A stretch of 64,000 nt of DNA, taken from positions 186,001 to 250,000 of the forward strand of contig CAVOPA010000017.1 in assembly GCA_963697705.1 (NCBI GenBank), in the 5' to 3' direction. The position numbers and the translations under genes are program-made. Origin of the DNA: CAVUCH01 sp963697705. GTDB taxonomy: Bacteria > Acidobacteriota > Vicinamibacteria > Vicinamibacterales > JAENWD01. Positions within the stretch are counted from its first letter, which is position 1. Each line of letters starts with the position of its first letter. Below, in pieces: positions 17,870 through 27,201 of this stretch. Under the pieces are notes generated by a model. It had not been told where the DNA came from and made no database searches. It was given only the letters and a program-made list of their open reading frames with translations.

Positions 17870-18859
17870 TCACCGTCGCCGGACGGTGATGCTGCCGGAG
17901 GATGAGCGGGCTTCCACGAGCACGCTGCCGTCACCAGTCGTGCCCTCGAGTTCGTGCCCGCCGGTGGTCGTTACCTTGAGTGTGTGATCGGTGTGAATCG
18001 ATCCGGAGTTGGTGTGTGCCTGCAGGCGAAACGACGTGTCCGCCGGGATGGCGAGCGTTATGGAACCCGAGCTGGTGGTGGCGTGCCACGCCGTGGTCGG
18101 CGTGCCTGCGATCTCGATGCTCGCGCTTGCCGTGGACGCTTTGATGCCGCCCTTCAGATCCGCCACGCGGATATGGCCGGATCCGGATGACACGTCGGCC
18201 GCGTTCGACACGATTTGCTGCAAATCGATCGATCCGCTTCCCGTCCGGATGCGCGCGTCTCCGGCGACGGTGCCGAGCTTGATCGATCCGCTGCCGCTCG
18301 ACGAGAAGATGCCGCCTCTGGCGCCTTCCACGCGGATGCTGCCCGACCCAGTGCGGACCTCGACGGGTCCTTCGATCGCCCCGACCGTGAGCGCTCCAGA
18401 GCCGGAGGAGGCGGTCACGCCGCCCGCCAGCGCCGCAATCGACTGCGAGCCTGAGCCGGTCTTGGACGTCACGGACGTGTTCCTCGGGACGGCGACGGTA
18501 TAGCTGATCGCAACCAGCCGGGCGATGCGCTCGTCCTCTATCTCGCCGATGCGAATCGTGTTCCCCTGCTGAACGATGGGCGGCCTGGCTTCGAGTTCCT
18601 TGACTGCCCGCGCAATCTCGTCGCTCGAGACGGTGGCGTTCCAGGTGTTGGCGCGGATGACGCCCGCTACGTGGACCGCCCCGTCGGGGCCAGTGCTGAC
18701 GTCGATGCCGCCGCTTCCCGAGGTCACGGACAGTGAGACCGCCCCGCTGACCGTCAACGTCCGCTCGAACCGGCCTTCGACCGCGGCCCGCGCCGGCAGG
18801 GCCATGCACATCAGCAGAATGAATGCCGGTGCGACGCACCAGGCCTGCACCTTACGCAT
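17870..18859 (-). CDS. Secreted DUF4097-type beta-helix protein
   Basis: This 329-residue protein has a signal peptide ending near ARAAVEG. It is then built of many Gly-Ser repeats spaced about 19-20 residues (TGSGS, SSGSGA, TGSGSI, SSGSGSI, SSGSGHI), the pattern of DUF4097/DUF4098 putative adhesin-like beta-helices. Such proteins are exported and often sit near anti-sigma factors, but their role is not known. An ECF sigma factor lies 1.6 kb away on the other strand; a link is only possible. Confidence 0.8.
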   Translation of the reverse strand: MRKVQAWCVAPAFILLMCMALPARAAVEGRFERTLTVSGAVSLSVTSGSGGIDVSTGPDGAVHVAGVIRANTWNATVSSDEIARAVKELEARPPIVQQGNTIRIGEIEDERIARLVAISYTVAVPRNTSVTSKTGSGSQSIAALAGGVTASSGSGALTVGAIEGPVEVRTGSGSIRVEGARGGIFSSSGSGSIKLGTVAGDARIRTGSGSIDLQQIVSNAADVSSGSGHIRVADLKGGIKASTASASIEIAGTPTTAWHATTSSGSITLAIPADTSFRLQAHTNSGSIHTDHTLKVTTTGGHELEGTTGDGSVLVEARSSSGSITVRRR

Positions 18860-19088
18860 GGAGGACCTCCTTCAGGAAACAACCGCGCCCGGTAGCATGA
18901 GACGAGACCGCCTCGGCAAACGTTTGCCGGCTCCCTGGTGGTGTGGACGGACGCTCGGGTTGCCGTAGCGCGGTGACGCCGTCGACAAGGCTGTTCCGCA
19001 GTATTCTCAAGAAACGCATTCTCAAAGACGCTGAGGTGCGTTGTCGTGACGCGATGCCGTGCGTCACTGTCACTCTCGGGGAGTGTCC

Positions 19089-19490
19089 ATGAAGGTAGCC
19101 TACGTCTTCGGCAGTCCGCGCGCGGCCAGCTACAAGCTTGGCAGCATGATCCTGCCGCAGCTCGAAGCCGGTACTCACGGCGTCGAAGTGGCGGGCATGT
19201 TCTTCTTCGACGACAACGTGTTCGCGCTCCGGCGTGGCGATCCGATCGGCGAGCGGCTGGCGCGCGTCGCGGCACGGACCGGCATGCTGTTGATGATTTG
19301 CGACATGTGCGCGCTCGAGCGAGGCCTTGCGGAAGGCGAGCCACGCTGGTGCGACGAGAACGGTCAGGGCCGTAGCGAGCCGGGCGAGTGCCGGGTGAAG
19401 GACACCGTCGCGCGTGTCGAGGTGGGCTGCTTCCCCGACTTGTACTCCGCTCGTGCGGCGAATCCCCCGGATCAGGTGATCACCCTGTAG
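19089..19490 (+). CDS. DsrE-like small protein
   Basis: This 133-residue protein begins MKVAYVFGSPRAASYKLGSM and has a DsrE/DsrF-like layout: an alternating beta/alpha core and a central Cys pair in MICDMCALERGLAEG, with further Cys at ECRV and GCFPDLY. DsrE-type proteins carry persulfide sulfur. The match is by pattern only. A GGGGAG ribosome site lies six bases or so before ATG 19089. lipB follows after 24 bases. Confidence 0.6.
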   Translation: MKVAYVFGSPRAASYKLGSMILPQLEAGTHGVEVAGMFFFDDNVFALRRGDPIGERLARVAARTGMLLMICDMCALERGLAEGEPRWCDENGQGRSEPGECRVKDTVARVEVGCFPDLYSARAANPPDQVITL

Positions 19491-19514
19491 GCTCGACACC
19501 ACGGTCGCTGAGCC

Positions 19515-20198
19515 TTGCCGACAGCTCTTGAAGTCCGCCGCCTCGGGATCGTGCCCTACCAGGACGCCCTCGCCCTGCAGCGCACGCTCGTGGACGAGCG
19601 CCAAGCCGGCCGGACGCGCGACGTCCTCCTCCTGCTGCAGCATCCGCACGTCATCACCCTCGGCGTGAAGACCGGCAGCGCCAGGTCGCATATCGTCGCA
19701 GAGCCGGACGTCCTCGCGGCCAGAGGGGTCGAGGTGCAGGAAACGGGGCGCGGCGGAGACGTGACGTACCACGGTCCGGGGCAGCTCGTCGGCTATCCAA
19801 TCATCGACCTCAAGCCTGACCGTTGTGACGTCCATCAGTATGTGCGCGATCTCGAGGAGCTGATGATCCGCGTTTGCGCGGACTTCAGTGTGACAGCGCG
19901 CCGCATCGGTGGGCTGTCGGGCGCCTGGGTCGACACGCGACGCGGACCGGAGAAGATTGGCGCCATCGGCGTGCGCATCTCGCGCTGGATCACGAGCCAC
20001 GGGTTCGCGTTCAACGTGAACACCGACCTCGACTTCTTCCGCCTCATCGTCCCGTGTGGAATCGCGGACCACGGCGTCACGTCGCTCCAGGAACTGCTCG
20101 GACACCACGTGCCATTCGAGCGGGTCGAGGACGCCGTGATCCGCCACTTTGCCGGGGTGTTCGCGCGCGACCTCGCCGAACCTGGTGTCCGGCTTTGA
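19515..20198 (+). CDS. lipB: Octanoyl-[acyl carrier protein]:protein octanoyltransferase
   Basis: LipB moves octanoyl from ACP to lipoyl domains, the first step of lipoate synthesis, and thus serves E2 proteins such as the one at 15.4 kb. The 227-residue product has QHPHVITLG, RGGDVTYHGPGQLVGYPI, the catalytic Lys in EKIGAIGVRI and the catalytic Cys in VPCGI. TTG 19515 is the likely start. No lipA is in the window. Confidence 0.95.
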   Translation: MPTALEVRRLGIVPYQDALALQRTLVDERQAGRTRDVLLLLQHPHVITLGVKTGSARSHIVAEPDVLAARGVEVQETGRGGDVTYHGPGQLVGYPIIDLKPDRCDVHQYVRDLEELMIRVCADFSVTARRIGGLSGAWVDTRRGPEKIGAIGVRISRWITSHGFAFNVNTDLDFFRLIVPCGIADHGVTSLQELLGHHVPFERVEDAVIRHFAGVFARDLAEPGVRL

Positions 20199-20481
20199 TA
20201 GCCGCGATCCACCTGAGCTGATCAACCGGATCGCTTTCAGGTCACGGCCACCACCTCGGCGTCAATCGAACCGCTGAGTCCACCGGCTCTTTCCGCCTGC
20301 GGCCGATTCCGCCACATCAGCTTTCCATTGCCAGGTCTGTCCCGAGCCGCTCACGCGCGGCCGCCTGTCGAGGATGGCTGGTAAATGGCGTCGCCTCAGC
20401 GGTTTGGGACCTAAATCCAGAGCGAGCGGAATAATCCAGGTCGGCTTCGTGTTCTTAACAAACACGAGGGACAGACACAAC

Positions 20482-21099
20482 ATGCGCGACCCACGGGAAC
20501 ACCGTCTCATCGAGCAACTGCGCACCGGCGATCAGCTGGCCGTCGCAGAGCTCGCGTCGACATACGGCACGAAGATCTACCAGCTGGCGCTCCGATACAT
20601 GAAGAACCGCGAGGATGCGGAAGAAGTCGCGCAGGACGTCCTCCTGAAGGCTGTCAGGAAGATCGACGCGTTCAGGGGCGACGCAGCGCTGTCGTCATGG
20701 CTCTACCGGATCACGTTCAACACGGCGATGTCGCGGCTGCGAAACGCGAAGGCCGCGCGCGCGAGCGAGGCGTATGACGACAGCCTCGACGCGGGCCTCA
20801 ACGGCGAACCGGCAACGCCCCGTGAGGTGGCCGACTGGTCCTCGCTTGCCGACGAGCAGGTGATGCGCAGCCAGATGCGCCGGCGGCTGATGAAGGCCGT
20901 GCTGGAGCTGCCGCCCATCTACCGGGTGCCGGTTGTCCTGCGCGACATTCAGGGACTGACGACGGAAGAAGCAAGCGCGGTGCTGAACGTGAAGGATCAG
21001 ACCCTGAAGTCGCGTTTGCATCGGGGGCGCCTGATCCTCCGGCAGCGGCTCGCCGACTTCGCCACCGGGCTGACGCTGCATCGGCCGATGGCGGCTTAG
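20482..21099 (+). CDS. RNA polymerase sigma factor, ECF type
   Basis: This 205-residue protein has sigma region 2 (YMKNREDAEEVAQDVLLKA, SSWLYRITFN) and region 4 (ELPPIYRVPVVLRDIQGL, VKDQTLKSRLHRGR), so it belongs to the sigma-70/ECF group. A longer open frame upstream is possible, but ATG 20482 follows GAGGGA and starts just before the conserved part. No anti-sigma gene is adjacent; the gene downstream is a minus-strand peptidase. The sequence AGGGACAGACAC just before the start resembles the REP-like hairpin at 24276. Confidence 0.88.
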   Translation: MRDPREHRLIEQLRTGDQLAVAELASTYGTKIYQLALRYMKNREDAEEVAQDVLLKAVRKIDAFRGDAALSSWLYRITFNTAMSRLRNAKAARASEAYDDSLDAGLNGEPATPREVADWSSLADEQVMRSQMRRRLMKAVLELPPIYRVPVVLRDIQGLTTEEASAVLNVKDQTLKSRLHRGRLILRQRLADFATGLTLHRPMAA

Positions 21100-21208
21100 G
21101 TGGTTTCTACGCAGCCACAAAGCGCAATGGACCACATCGCCGGCCAGGATCGGGCCATCGTCGTCTGATTAGAAACCGGCCGCCCGGGCCGGCATCGAAC
21201 TGGAGTCG

Positions 21209-21279
21209 GGGACGCAGAAATCGTTCGGAGGGCGTGCTCGCGCCGTCTGACCACTCGCTATGGAGATTTCTGCGTCTCC
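21209..21279. repeat. Inverted repeat, 15-base arms
   Basis: GGGGACGCAGAAATC (near 21208-21222) and GATTTCTGCGTCTCC (21265-21279) are complementary at 14 of 15 positions around a 42-base loop. It lies between the convergent ECF sigma and M28 peptidase genes. It could be a terminator-like structure or a small decayed mobile element. Confidence 0.6.
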
Positions 21280-21346
21280 GGCCTTCAGTCGGTAGTCACG
21301 AAGCCGCCGGCTTTCGGCTGCAGCTGGGGCGCCTCAAACCGGGTAG

Positions 21347-23200
21347 CTACTGCCTCGCTTCGAGCGTCACATCGACGGACAGTTCCTTCCCCTCGCGCAA
21401 CACGATTACCTTCACCACATCGCCCACTTTCCTGCTGCGCAGCTGAAACGTGAAGTCCTGGAGGTTGGCGATGGCTGCACCGCCGAACGAGATCATCACG
21501 TCGCCCTTCTTCAGGCCCGCTTTGTCTGCGGGACTGCCGCTCCGCACGTCCGCGAACTTCACACCCTTCTCCGTGTCGCCAAAATCGGGGATCGAACCGA
21601 AGTACGGGCCGTACCCCCCGCCGCCTTCCGTCGTGCGCCGGGGCCGCACGGGCGGTTCGACGAACTGTGGCCGCTGCGGCCTGCTCGCGATCCGTTCAAC
21701 GAGCGCCAGTGCGATCCGGGTCACCTCGGTTGCGCCAGGCACGTCGATTTTCTCCCAGTCGTCGGATGGCCGATGGTAGTCGGCGTGAAAGCCCGAAAAG
21801 AAGCTGATGACCGGCACCTTCCGCAGGAGAAACGAGGTGTCGTCGCTCGAGCCGACGCCGGCACCATCGCTGACCGATTTCAACGCGACGTTCCGTCCGC
21901 TCGCGGCCGTCGCGAGGTCAGCAGCGAGGCTGGGCGCTGATTCCACGCCGCTGACGAGGATGCGGCCCGCCGGCCGGCCGACCATGTCGATGTTGACCAT
22001 GGCGATGGTCTGTTCGAGCGCGACGACGGCATGATCCACGTACCAGGCGGATCCGAGCAGCCCCACCTCCTCGCCCGCGAACGCGGCGAAGACGACCGTG
22101 CGTGGCGGCTTCGATGTGGCAAGCCCGATCGCGCGTGCGATCTCCAGGAGCGCAGCGGTGCCCGAGGCGTTGTCGTCGGCGCCGTTGTGAATCTGGCCGG
22201 CGGCATCCGGCGCCAGCGAGTGCCGTCCCCCGAGCCCGAGGTGGTCGTAATGCGCACCGATGACGACGGCCTCGTGTGCGAGCGACGGATCCGCACCCGC
22301 GAGCACGCCGATCACGTTTCGGATCTGCCGGCGGACCTTGCCGAACTCCTCCACGGACTCCACCTGCACGCCGGCGACGGGCCTGGATTGCGGCTTGAGG
22401 TCGCTGTCGATGGCTCGTGCCGCAGCAGCGAGATCGAGGCTGGTCCCGAGCGCCTGCTGCAGATGCGAGCGCTCGACGCGGAGCACGGCGATGCCGTAGT
22501 CGTCCGCCTGCGGGTCGCGTAGCCAGCCGGCGTAGTTGCCGGCGTCGGCGTCGTGGGACGGATCGACGGCGAGCAGCAGCACACGCGCGCCGCGCCCGCG
22601 CGCGACCATGGCCTTCTGCATCAGGCTCGCATGCTGGGTGAAGGTCCGGCCGTCGAACGGGCTCTTCTCGTCGTTCTCCTGCGGCTCGTGCGTGAATACG
22701 AGCACCGCCTTGCCGCGCACGTCGAGGCCTTCGTAGTCGTCGTATTTCAGAGATGGCGCCGAGATGCCGTAGCCCGCAAACACCAGCGGCAGCCGCCCCT
22801 GCGCCGTCGCCGACGCGGCCGTCTCGCCCGCAACCGAAATCGGGAAATACGTCTGCCCGAGCTGGAACACCGCGCGCCCCCTCGCGGCGGCGATCGCGAG
22901 CGTGTTGCCCGGCCGCACGTCGAGCCCGGTCACGATCGCGAACGGCTGGAACCACGAGCCGTCAACCCCGGGCCGCAGGCCAGCCGCCTGGAACTCGTCG
23001 GCGATGTACTGGCCAGCCCGCTCCAGGCCCGGTGTGCCGTTGCCGCGCCCCGCGAGCGCATCAGACGCGAGGAACTTCACGTGCTCGATGTAGCGCGCCT
23101 CGCTGATCGTCGAAGCGGCCGGCGACTGTGCCTGGGGGATGCCGCCGGCGCAGATCCCAGCGGCGGCCGCCACTGAGACGAGGACAAGACGAATACGCAT
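21347..23200 (-). CDS. Secreted M28 aminopeptidase with PA insert and C-terminal PDZ domain
   Basis: This 617-residue protein has a signal peptide (MRIRLVLVSVAAAAG). A protease-associated insert (about residues 110-260, GKAVLVFTHEPQ) is followed by the M28 zinc peptidase. The likely metal and catalytic residues are in GAHYDHLG, ADDNASGT, AGEEVGLLG, NIDMVGR and FHADYHRPSD. A Gly/Pro linker precedes a PDZ domain (SPADKAGLKKGDVMISFGG). It is expected to act as an aminopeptidase outside the inner membrane. ATG 23200 is chosen over an upstream TTG because the signal peptide begins there. Confidence 0.92.
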   Translation of the reverse strand: MRIRLVLVSVAAAAGICAGGIPQAQSPAASTISEARYIEHVKFLASDALAGRGNGTPGLERAGQYIADEFQAAGLRPGVDGSWFQPFAIVTGLDVRPGNTLAIAAARGRAVFQLGQTYFPISVAGETAASATAQGRLPLVFAGYGISAPSLKYDDYEGLDVRGKAVLVFTHEPQENDEKSPFDGRTFTQHASLMQKAMVARGRGARVLLLAVDPSHDADAGNYAGWLRDPQADDYGIAVLRVERSHLQQALGTSLDLAAAARAIDSDLKPQSRPVAGVQVESVEEFGKVRRQIRNVIGVLAGADPSLAHEAVVIGAHYDHLGLGGRHSLAPDAAGQIHNGADDNASGTAALLEIARAIGLATSKPPRTVVFAAFAGEEVGLLGSAWYVDHAVVALEQTIAMVNIDMVGRPAGRILVSGVESAPSLAADLATAASGRNVALKSVSDGAGVGSSDDTSFLLRKVPVISFFSGFHADYHRPSDDWEKIDVPGATEVTRIALALVERIASRPQRPQFVEPPVRPRRTTEGGGGYGPYFGSIPDFGDTEKGVKFADVRSGSPADKAGLKKGDVMISFGGAAIANLQDFTFQLRSRKVGDVVKVIVLREGKELSVDVTLEARQ

Positions 23201-23410
23201 GCTCAGAGCCTTGAAGAAACGCGACCCGATAGCCAACGTCCGCGAGGAAGTCGAGAGTCGAAGCGACGGCTACACGGGTGCGACGCGATCGCCCGCCGTT
23301 TGGAAACCCTGAATGCACGATATCGGATGCCCGAGGTAACTCTCGGGCGGAACTCCAAAGCTTCGTCCGGTTTCTCACGCAGCCGAATGCGAGCCGCCTT
23401 GCAACACCTG

Positions 23411-24256
23411 TCAGCCACGCGACAGGGCGGTGTCGAGCATTACCCGCTCGCGCGTGCTGAGGTCCGGAGGATGCAGCGCCCGGATTCCTGACAGACCGAG
23501 CGTGGCGGGCACGGCGGCGACGACCCGGCGGGCGTCGTACTCGCCGTCCAGCACGGCGAATACGGTGAAGCGGCGGCGCGAGCTCTCGAGAATCCCCGCA
23601 ACCAGGCGCGCAGCAGCCGAGCCGAGCGCATACGGGCCGGGCGGCCAGCTCGCCTGCGTGTGCCGCTCGATCTGCGCCAGCAGGTGTGCGGGCGTCGAGG
23701 CGGTGATGGGAGCACCGCTGACGGTACACTCGGTCCACGCGAGAATCCACGAGCCGGGAACTCCCACGACGGCCAGCGCCACGTCGTCGGCAGAGCAACC
23801 GGCGCCGACGGCTGCCATCGCGCGCGCGGCCGAGACGAGCGCGCCTGGGGCGCTGCCAACGAAGCGCCGCCGATCGGCGCGCAGCTCGCGATGGGCGAGC
23901 GCCAGCAGATCTCGAGCGTGCGCGCCCGCGAACACGAGCGGCGCCTCTGGAGCGATCTGCTGAAGCCGGCGCACCAGGTCGAGGCCGGCGTCGCCTCGCC
24001 ACTCGCCGTCCGCGCCGGCGCGATCGGCAATCACGACGACGGCGGCGCCCGCTGCCGCAGTGACATCGGTCGCCCCGGACACGTGTACGTCAACGCCCGA
24101 GATGGGCCCCGATTGCAGGATGTCGAGCGCCTTGCCGGCGGCGATCGCTCCGCTGCCGTCGATGAGCGTGATGCTGCCCGCGCACTCGCGGCGGGCGAGC
24201 GTCAGGGCGGTGGTCGCACCGATGTCGCCCGCGCCGATGATGGCGACCCTTGGCAT
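23411..24256 (-). CDS. Malate/lactate-dehydrogenase-like protein lacking catalytic motifs
   Basis: The 281-residue chain begins with a good NAD-binding fold (VAIIGAGDIGATTALTLA) and aligns by eye with malate/lactate dehydrogenases through to the C-terminus. The catalytic parts are gone. Where the family has GxHGD with the catalytic His it has GVPGSWILAW; the substrate-binding arginine loop is RAGADGEWRGDAGL; the NPLD asparagine region reads GAHARDLL. It may bind NAD but is unlikely to be a dehydrogenase. The minus-strand sequence TAATAT lies nine bases before ATG 24256, so transcription may start at or close to the start codon. Confidence 0.7.
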   Translation of the reverse strand: MPRVAIIGAGDIGATTALTLARRECAGSITLIDGSGAIAAGKALDILQSGPISGVDVHVSGATDVTAAAGAAVVVIADRAGADGEWRGDAGLDLVRRLQQIAPEAPLVFAGAHARDLLALAHRELRADRRRFVGSAPGALVSAARAMAAVGAGCSADDVALAVVGVPGSWILAWTECTVSGAPITASTPAHLLAQIERHTQASWPPGPYALGSAAARLVAGILESSRRRFTVFAVLDGEYDARRVVAAVPATLGLSGIRALHPPDLSTRERVMLDTALSRG

Positions 24257-24275
24257 CGCTGCGCTATATTACGGG

Positions 24276-24293
24276 GACAGGCACCGTCCTGTC
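24276..24293. repeat. Short REP-like hairpin GACAGG-CCTGTC
   Basis: GACAGG (24276-24281) pairs with CCTGTC (24288-24293) inside the context ACGGGGACAGGCACC. Similar GGGACAG-type hairpins are common dispersed palindromes in several phyla. It lies between the divergent dehydrogenase-like gene and the SDR gene. Confidence 0.45.
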
Positions 24294-24347
24294 GCGCGTC
24301 GGTGCGCGTCCCTTTGGCACCTTCTGTCCACTCACTCCATTCGAGCC

Positions 24348-25071
24348 ATGGCCTCACATCTCGATTCCAGGATCGCAATCGTCACCGGCGGCTCGCGCGG
24401 CATCGGACTGGCGGTCGCCGCGGCGCTGCTCGAACAGGGCACGAGCGTTGTCATCAGCGGCTTGAGCCAGGAGCACCTGGACGGGGCACGCGAGACGCTG
24501 GCCGCACACGCGGACCGGCTCGAGATCGTACGCGCCGACGTGCGCCTGCGCGCCGATGTCGACCGGCTGGTTGCCGCCGCCGTGCAAGCGGTTCGGCGGC
24601 GTGGACATCCTGGTGAACAACGCGGGCATCGGCGCGTTCGCGAACGTCGCCGACATGAGCGATGACGACTGGCTGCGCGTGATCGAGACGAACCTGACCG
24701 GCGTGTTCTACTGCTGCAACGCCGCCATACCGCAGCTGCGCACCCGTGGTGGCGGCTGGATCATCAACATCAGCAGCCTGGCTGGCAAGAACTCCTTCGT
24801 CGGCGGCGCCGCCTACTGCGCCTCGAAGGCTGGGCTGAACGCGTTCAGCGAATCGCTGATGCAGGAGGTGCGGCACGACGGCATCCGCGTCAGCTACGTG
24901 ATGCCGGGCTCGGTCGCGACCGAGTTCTCGCGCGGCGGCAGCACCAGCGGCACCGACTGGAAGCTCGCGTCCGAAGACGTCGCCCAGGTCGTCATGGATC
25001 TGCTGGCGCACCCGGATCGCAGTCTTCCGAGCCGCGTCGAGCTCCGGCCGTCGCGGCCACCGCAGAAGTGA
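24348..25071 (+). pseudogene. Short-chain dehydrogenase, frameshifted near 24590
   Basis: From ATG 24348 the SDR N-terminus is clear (AIVTGGSRGIGLAVAAALL). At about 24585-24595 the frame breaks: AAAVQAV in frame one, KRFGGVDILVNNAGIG in the next frame. The second part keeps NNAG, NISSLAG, the catalytic YCASK and a normal C-terminus to 25071. One extra base would explain it. The rejoined enzyme is about 241 residues and has all SDR catalytic residues, so this is either a sequencing error or very recent inactivation. Substrate unknown. Confidence 0.75.
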
Positions 25072-25081
25072 GGGAAGCGGG

Positions 25082-26047
25082 TCACTCCTCCAGCAGCGCC
25101 GTCAGGCGCGCCAGGTCGATGTTCGCTCCGGTCAACAGCGCGGCTGCGCGCCGGCCCTCGATACCGGCCAGACGAGACGCAACCGCCGCGATGGCCGCGA
25201 CCCCAGCCCCTTCGGCCACCAGGTGATCCTCGGCAAGCAGCGTGCGCACTGCCTCTCGTAACGCCGGTTCGGGCACGACGAGGATCCGATCGACCAGGTC
25301 GCGCACGAACGGCCAGGTGATGGTGTCCGGATCGACGTTGCCGCCGAGCCCGTCGGCGATCGTTGTTCCGACATCGATTTCAACGATGTGACCGGCGGCC
25401 CGCGCGGCGGCGAACGCGGACGACGCCTCCACCTCGACGCCGATCACCTCGATGCGCGCGTCGAGGCCCTTGATTGCCGTGGCCACGCCGCTGATCAGCC
25501 CGCCTCCGCCGATCGGCACGAGCACCGCCTGCAGGTCGGGTACCTGCTCGAGCAGCTCGAGCCCGATCGTGCCGGCGCCGGCGATGACGTCGCGGTCGCT
25601 GTACGGCGAAACGAACGCGTGCCCCGTATCGCGTGCGTGCTGCTGTGCCAGGCGCTCGGCCTCCTCGTAGTTGGCCGCAACCGCGCGCAAGTCGGCTCCG
25701 TGCGCGACGATCGCGCGGGTCTTCGTCTCCGCCGCCGTTCGCGGCGTGAAGACGATTGCCTTGATGCCCAGCTGCTCGGCGGCCCATGCGATTGCCCGTC
25801 CGTGATTCCCTGCGGACGCGGTCACGACCGTCACGCCGGTGCCGCGTTCCTCGACCAGCCGCAGCGCCGCGTTCAGCGCGCCGCGTGATTTGAAGGAGCT
25901 GGAGATCTGGAGGCTCTCGAGCTTCAGCAGGACGGCCGCGCCGCTGACCTCCGACAACCATCGCGACGGCACGACGGGCGTCGGGCGCAGGTACGCCGCG
26001 ATACGCCGCTGCGCGGCGTGCACGTCGGACACGGAAACGGTGGGCAT
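25082..26047 (-). CDS. PLP-dependent threonine dehydratase / serine racemase-like enzyme
   Basis: This 321-residue fold-type II PLP enzyme has the Schiff-base Lys in SSSFKSRGALNA, the SAGNHGRAIAWAA substrate loop, the PLP phosphate loop GGGGLISG, and no C-terminal ACT regulatory domain. That makes it a short catabolic-type threonine/serine dehydratase or a serine racemase. ATG 26047 is preferred; an in-frame ATG at 26065 would leave only eight bases to the divergent gene at 26074. Confidence 0.85.
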   Translation of the reverse strand: MPTVSVSDVHAAQRRIAAYLRPTPVVPSRWLSEVSGAAVLLKLESLQISSSFKSRGALNAALRLVEERGTGVTVVTASAGNHGRAIAWAAEQLGIKAIVFTPRTAAETKTRAIVAHGADLRAVAANYEEAERLAQQHARDTGHAFVSPYSDRDVIAGAGTIGLELLEQVPDLQAVLVPIGGGGLISGVATAIKGLDARIEVIGVEVEASSAFAAARAAGHIVEIDVGTTIADGLGGNVDPDTITWPFVRDLVDRILVVPEPALREAVRTLLAEDHLVAEGAGVAAIAAVASRLAGIEGRRAAALLTGANIDLARLTALLEE

Positions 26048-26073
26048 CGCCGAATCATAAGGCATACTTTTGC

Positions 26074-26715
26074 ATGCTCCTCTCCACGCACACCGCGCCG
26101 CCGTTCTACAAAAACGGGTACCTCCTTGGCTGCGAGAGCACCCACGAGGCGGTCATCATCGATCCTGGCGACGAGGTCGACGAGGTGATCAAGGCGGTGC
26201 ACGGATCTGGCCTGCACGTCACGTATATCCTGCTGACGCACGCGCATCTCGATCACATCACCGGCGTTGCCAGGGCGACGCAGGTGTTCAGCGCTCCGGT
26301 GCTGCTGCACGAAGCGGATCTGCCGCTGTACGACGCCGTCGTGCAGCAGGGCTTGATGTTCGGCCTGCGCGTCGACCCACAGCCGCCCGTCGATCGTTTC
26401 TACGCGGCAGGGGAAGTGCTGACGTTCGGGGAGTACGAGGTGCGGCCCCATCACACGCCCGGACACTGTCCGGGCGGGGTGTGCCTCCAGGTGGGACCAG
26501 CCGGACGAGCGGGGCTCGATCTCTTCGTCGGAGACACGCTGTTCGCCGGTTCGATCGGGCGAACGGACCTGCCGGGAGGCGACCACCAGACGCTCATTCA
26601 GTCGATCACGTCGGTTCTGCTGGCGTTCCCCGACGAAGCGCGCGTCTACTCAGGGCACGGCGAGCCGACGACCATCGGCAGGGAACGCAGGACGAACCCG
26701 TTTCTTCGGAATTGA
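26074..26715 (+). CDS. Metallo-beta-lactamase-fold hydrolase, glyoxalase II-like
   Basis: This 213-residue protein has the MBL zinc motif THAHLDH (H56, H58, D60, H61), then HHTPGHCPGG, GDTLFAGSIGRTDLPGG and SGHGEPTTIG, which match the YcbL/glyoxalase II-like branch. It probably hydrolyses a thioester, but the exact substrate is not evident. A CATACT box ends six bases before ATG 26074, so the mRNA may have almost no leader. Confidence 0.85.
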   Translation: MLLSTHTAPPFYKNGYLLGCESTHEAVIIDPGDEVDEVIKAVHGSGLHVTYILLTHAHLDHITGVARATQVFSAPVLLHEADLPLYDAVVQQGLMFGLRVDPQPPVDRFYAAGEVLTFGEYEVRPHHTPGHCPGGVCLQVGPAGRAGLDLFVGDTLFAGSIGRTDLPGGDHQTLIQSITSVLLAFPDEARVYSGHGEPTTIGRERRTNPFLRN

Positions 26716-26735
26716 GGTTGAACCGGGCCGGCGGG

Positions 26736-27038
26736 TCAGTCCCGGTCGACGGTCAGCTCGACCCTGCCAACCCGCAACCGATCTCCCGCTGCGAGCTGCA
26801 GCCGTGCCACCCGCTGGTCGTTGACCCACGTGCCGTTGGTGCTCTGCAGGTCTTCGACTTCGAGGGCATCAGCCGGGGTGACGCTCAGCCGGCAGTGCAC
26901 GCGTGACACGAGTGCTGCATCCAGGACGAAATCAGCCCTCGTCGCCCGCCCGACGGTTTTGACCGCGCCGGCGGAGAGGCGAAAGGTCAGAGGCCCTGTC
27001 TCGGAGGGCTCACACGTCTGCAGCGTCCACATGCTCAT
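26736..27038 (-). CDS. Small FHA-domain protein
   Basis: The 100-residue protein is a single forkhead-associated domain, which binds phosphothreonine peptides. The conserved sites are visible: VGRATRADFVLD, SRVHCRL and LQSTNGTWVND. The start is set at ATG 27038 because upstream sequence in this frame has no protein-like composition. No Ser/Thr kinase gene is in the window, so the partner is unknown. Confidence 0.82.
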   Translation of the reverse strand: MSMWTLQTCEPSETGPLTFRLSAGAVKTVGRATRADFVLDAALVSRVHCRLSVTPADALEVEDLQSTNGTWVNDQRVARLQLAAGDRLRVGRVELTVDRD

Positions 27039-27201
27039 TTTTGGAGGAATTCTGGCGGCAAACCCGCACAAGCCCCGCGGCTCGGATTGGGTGCGCCACG
27101 GTCGGGCTCCATGATAGCCCAAGTGAAACTTCCCCTTCCGGAGGCTCGTAATCACCCGGTAGCACCAGGCCAGCGGATCCGCGGCCCACGAAGAGGACGA
27201 C

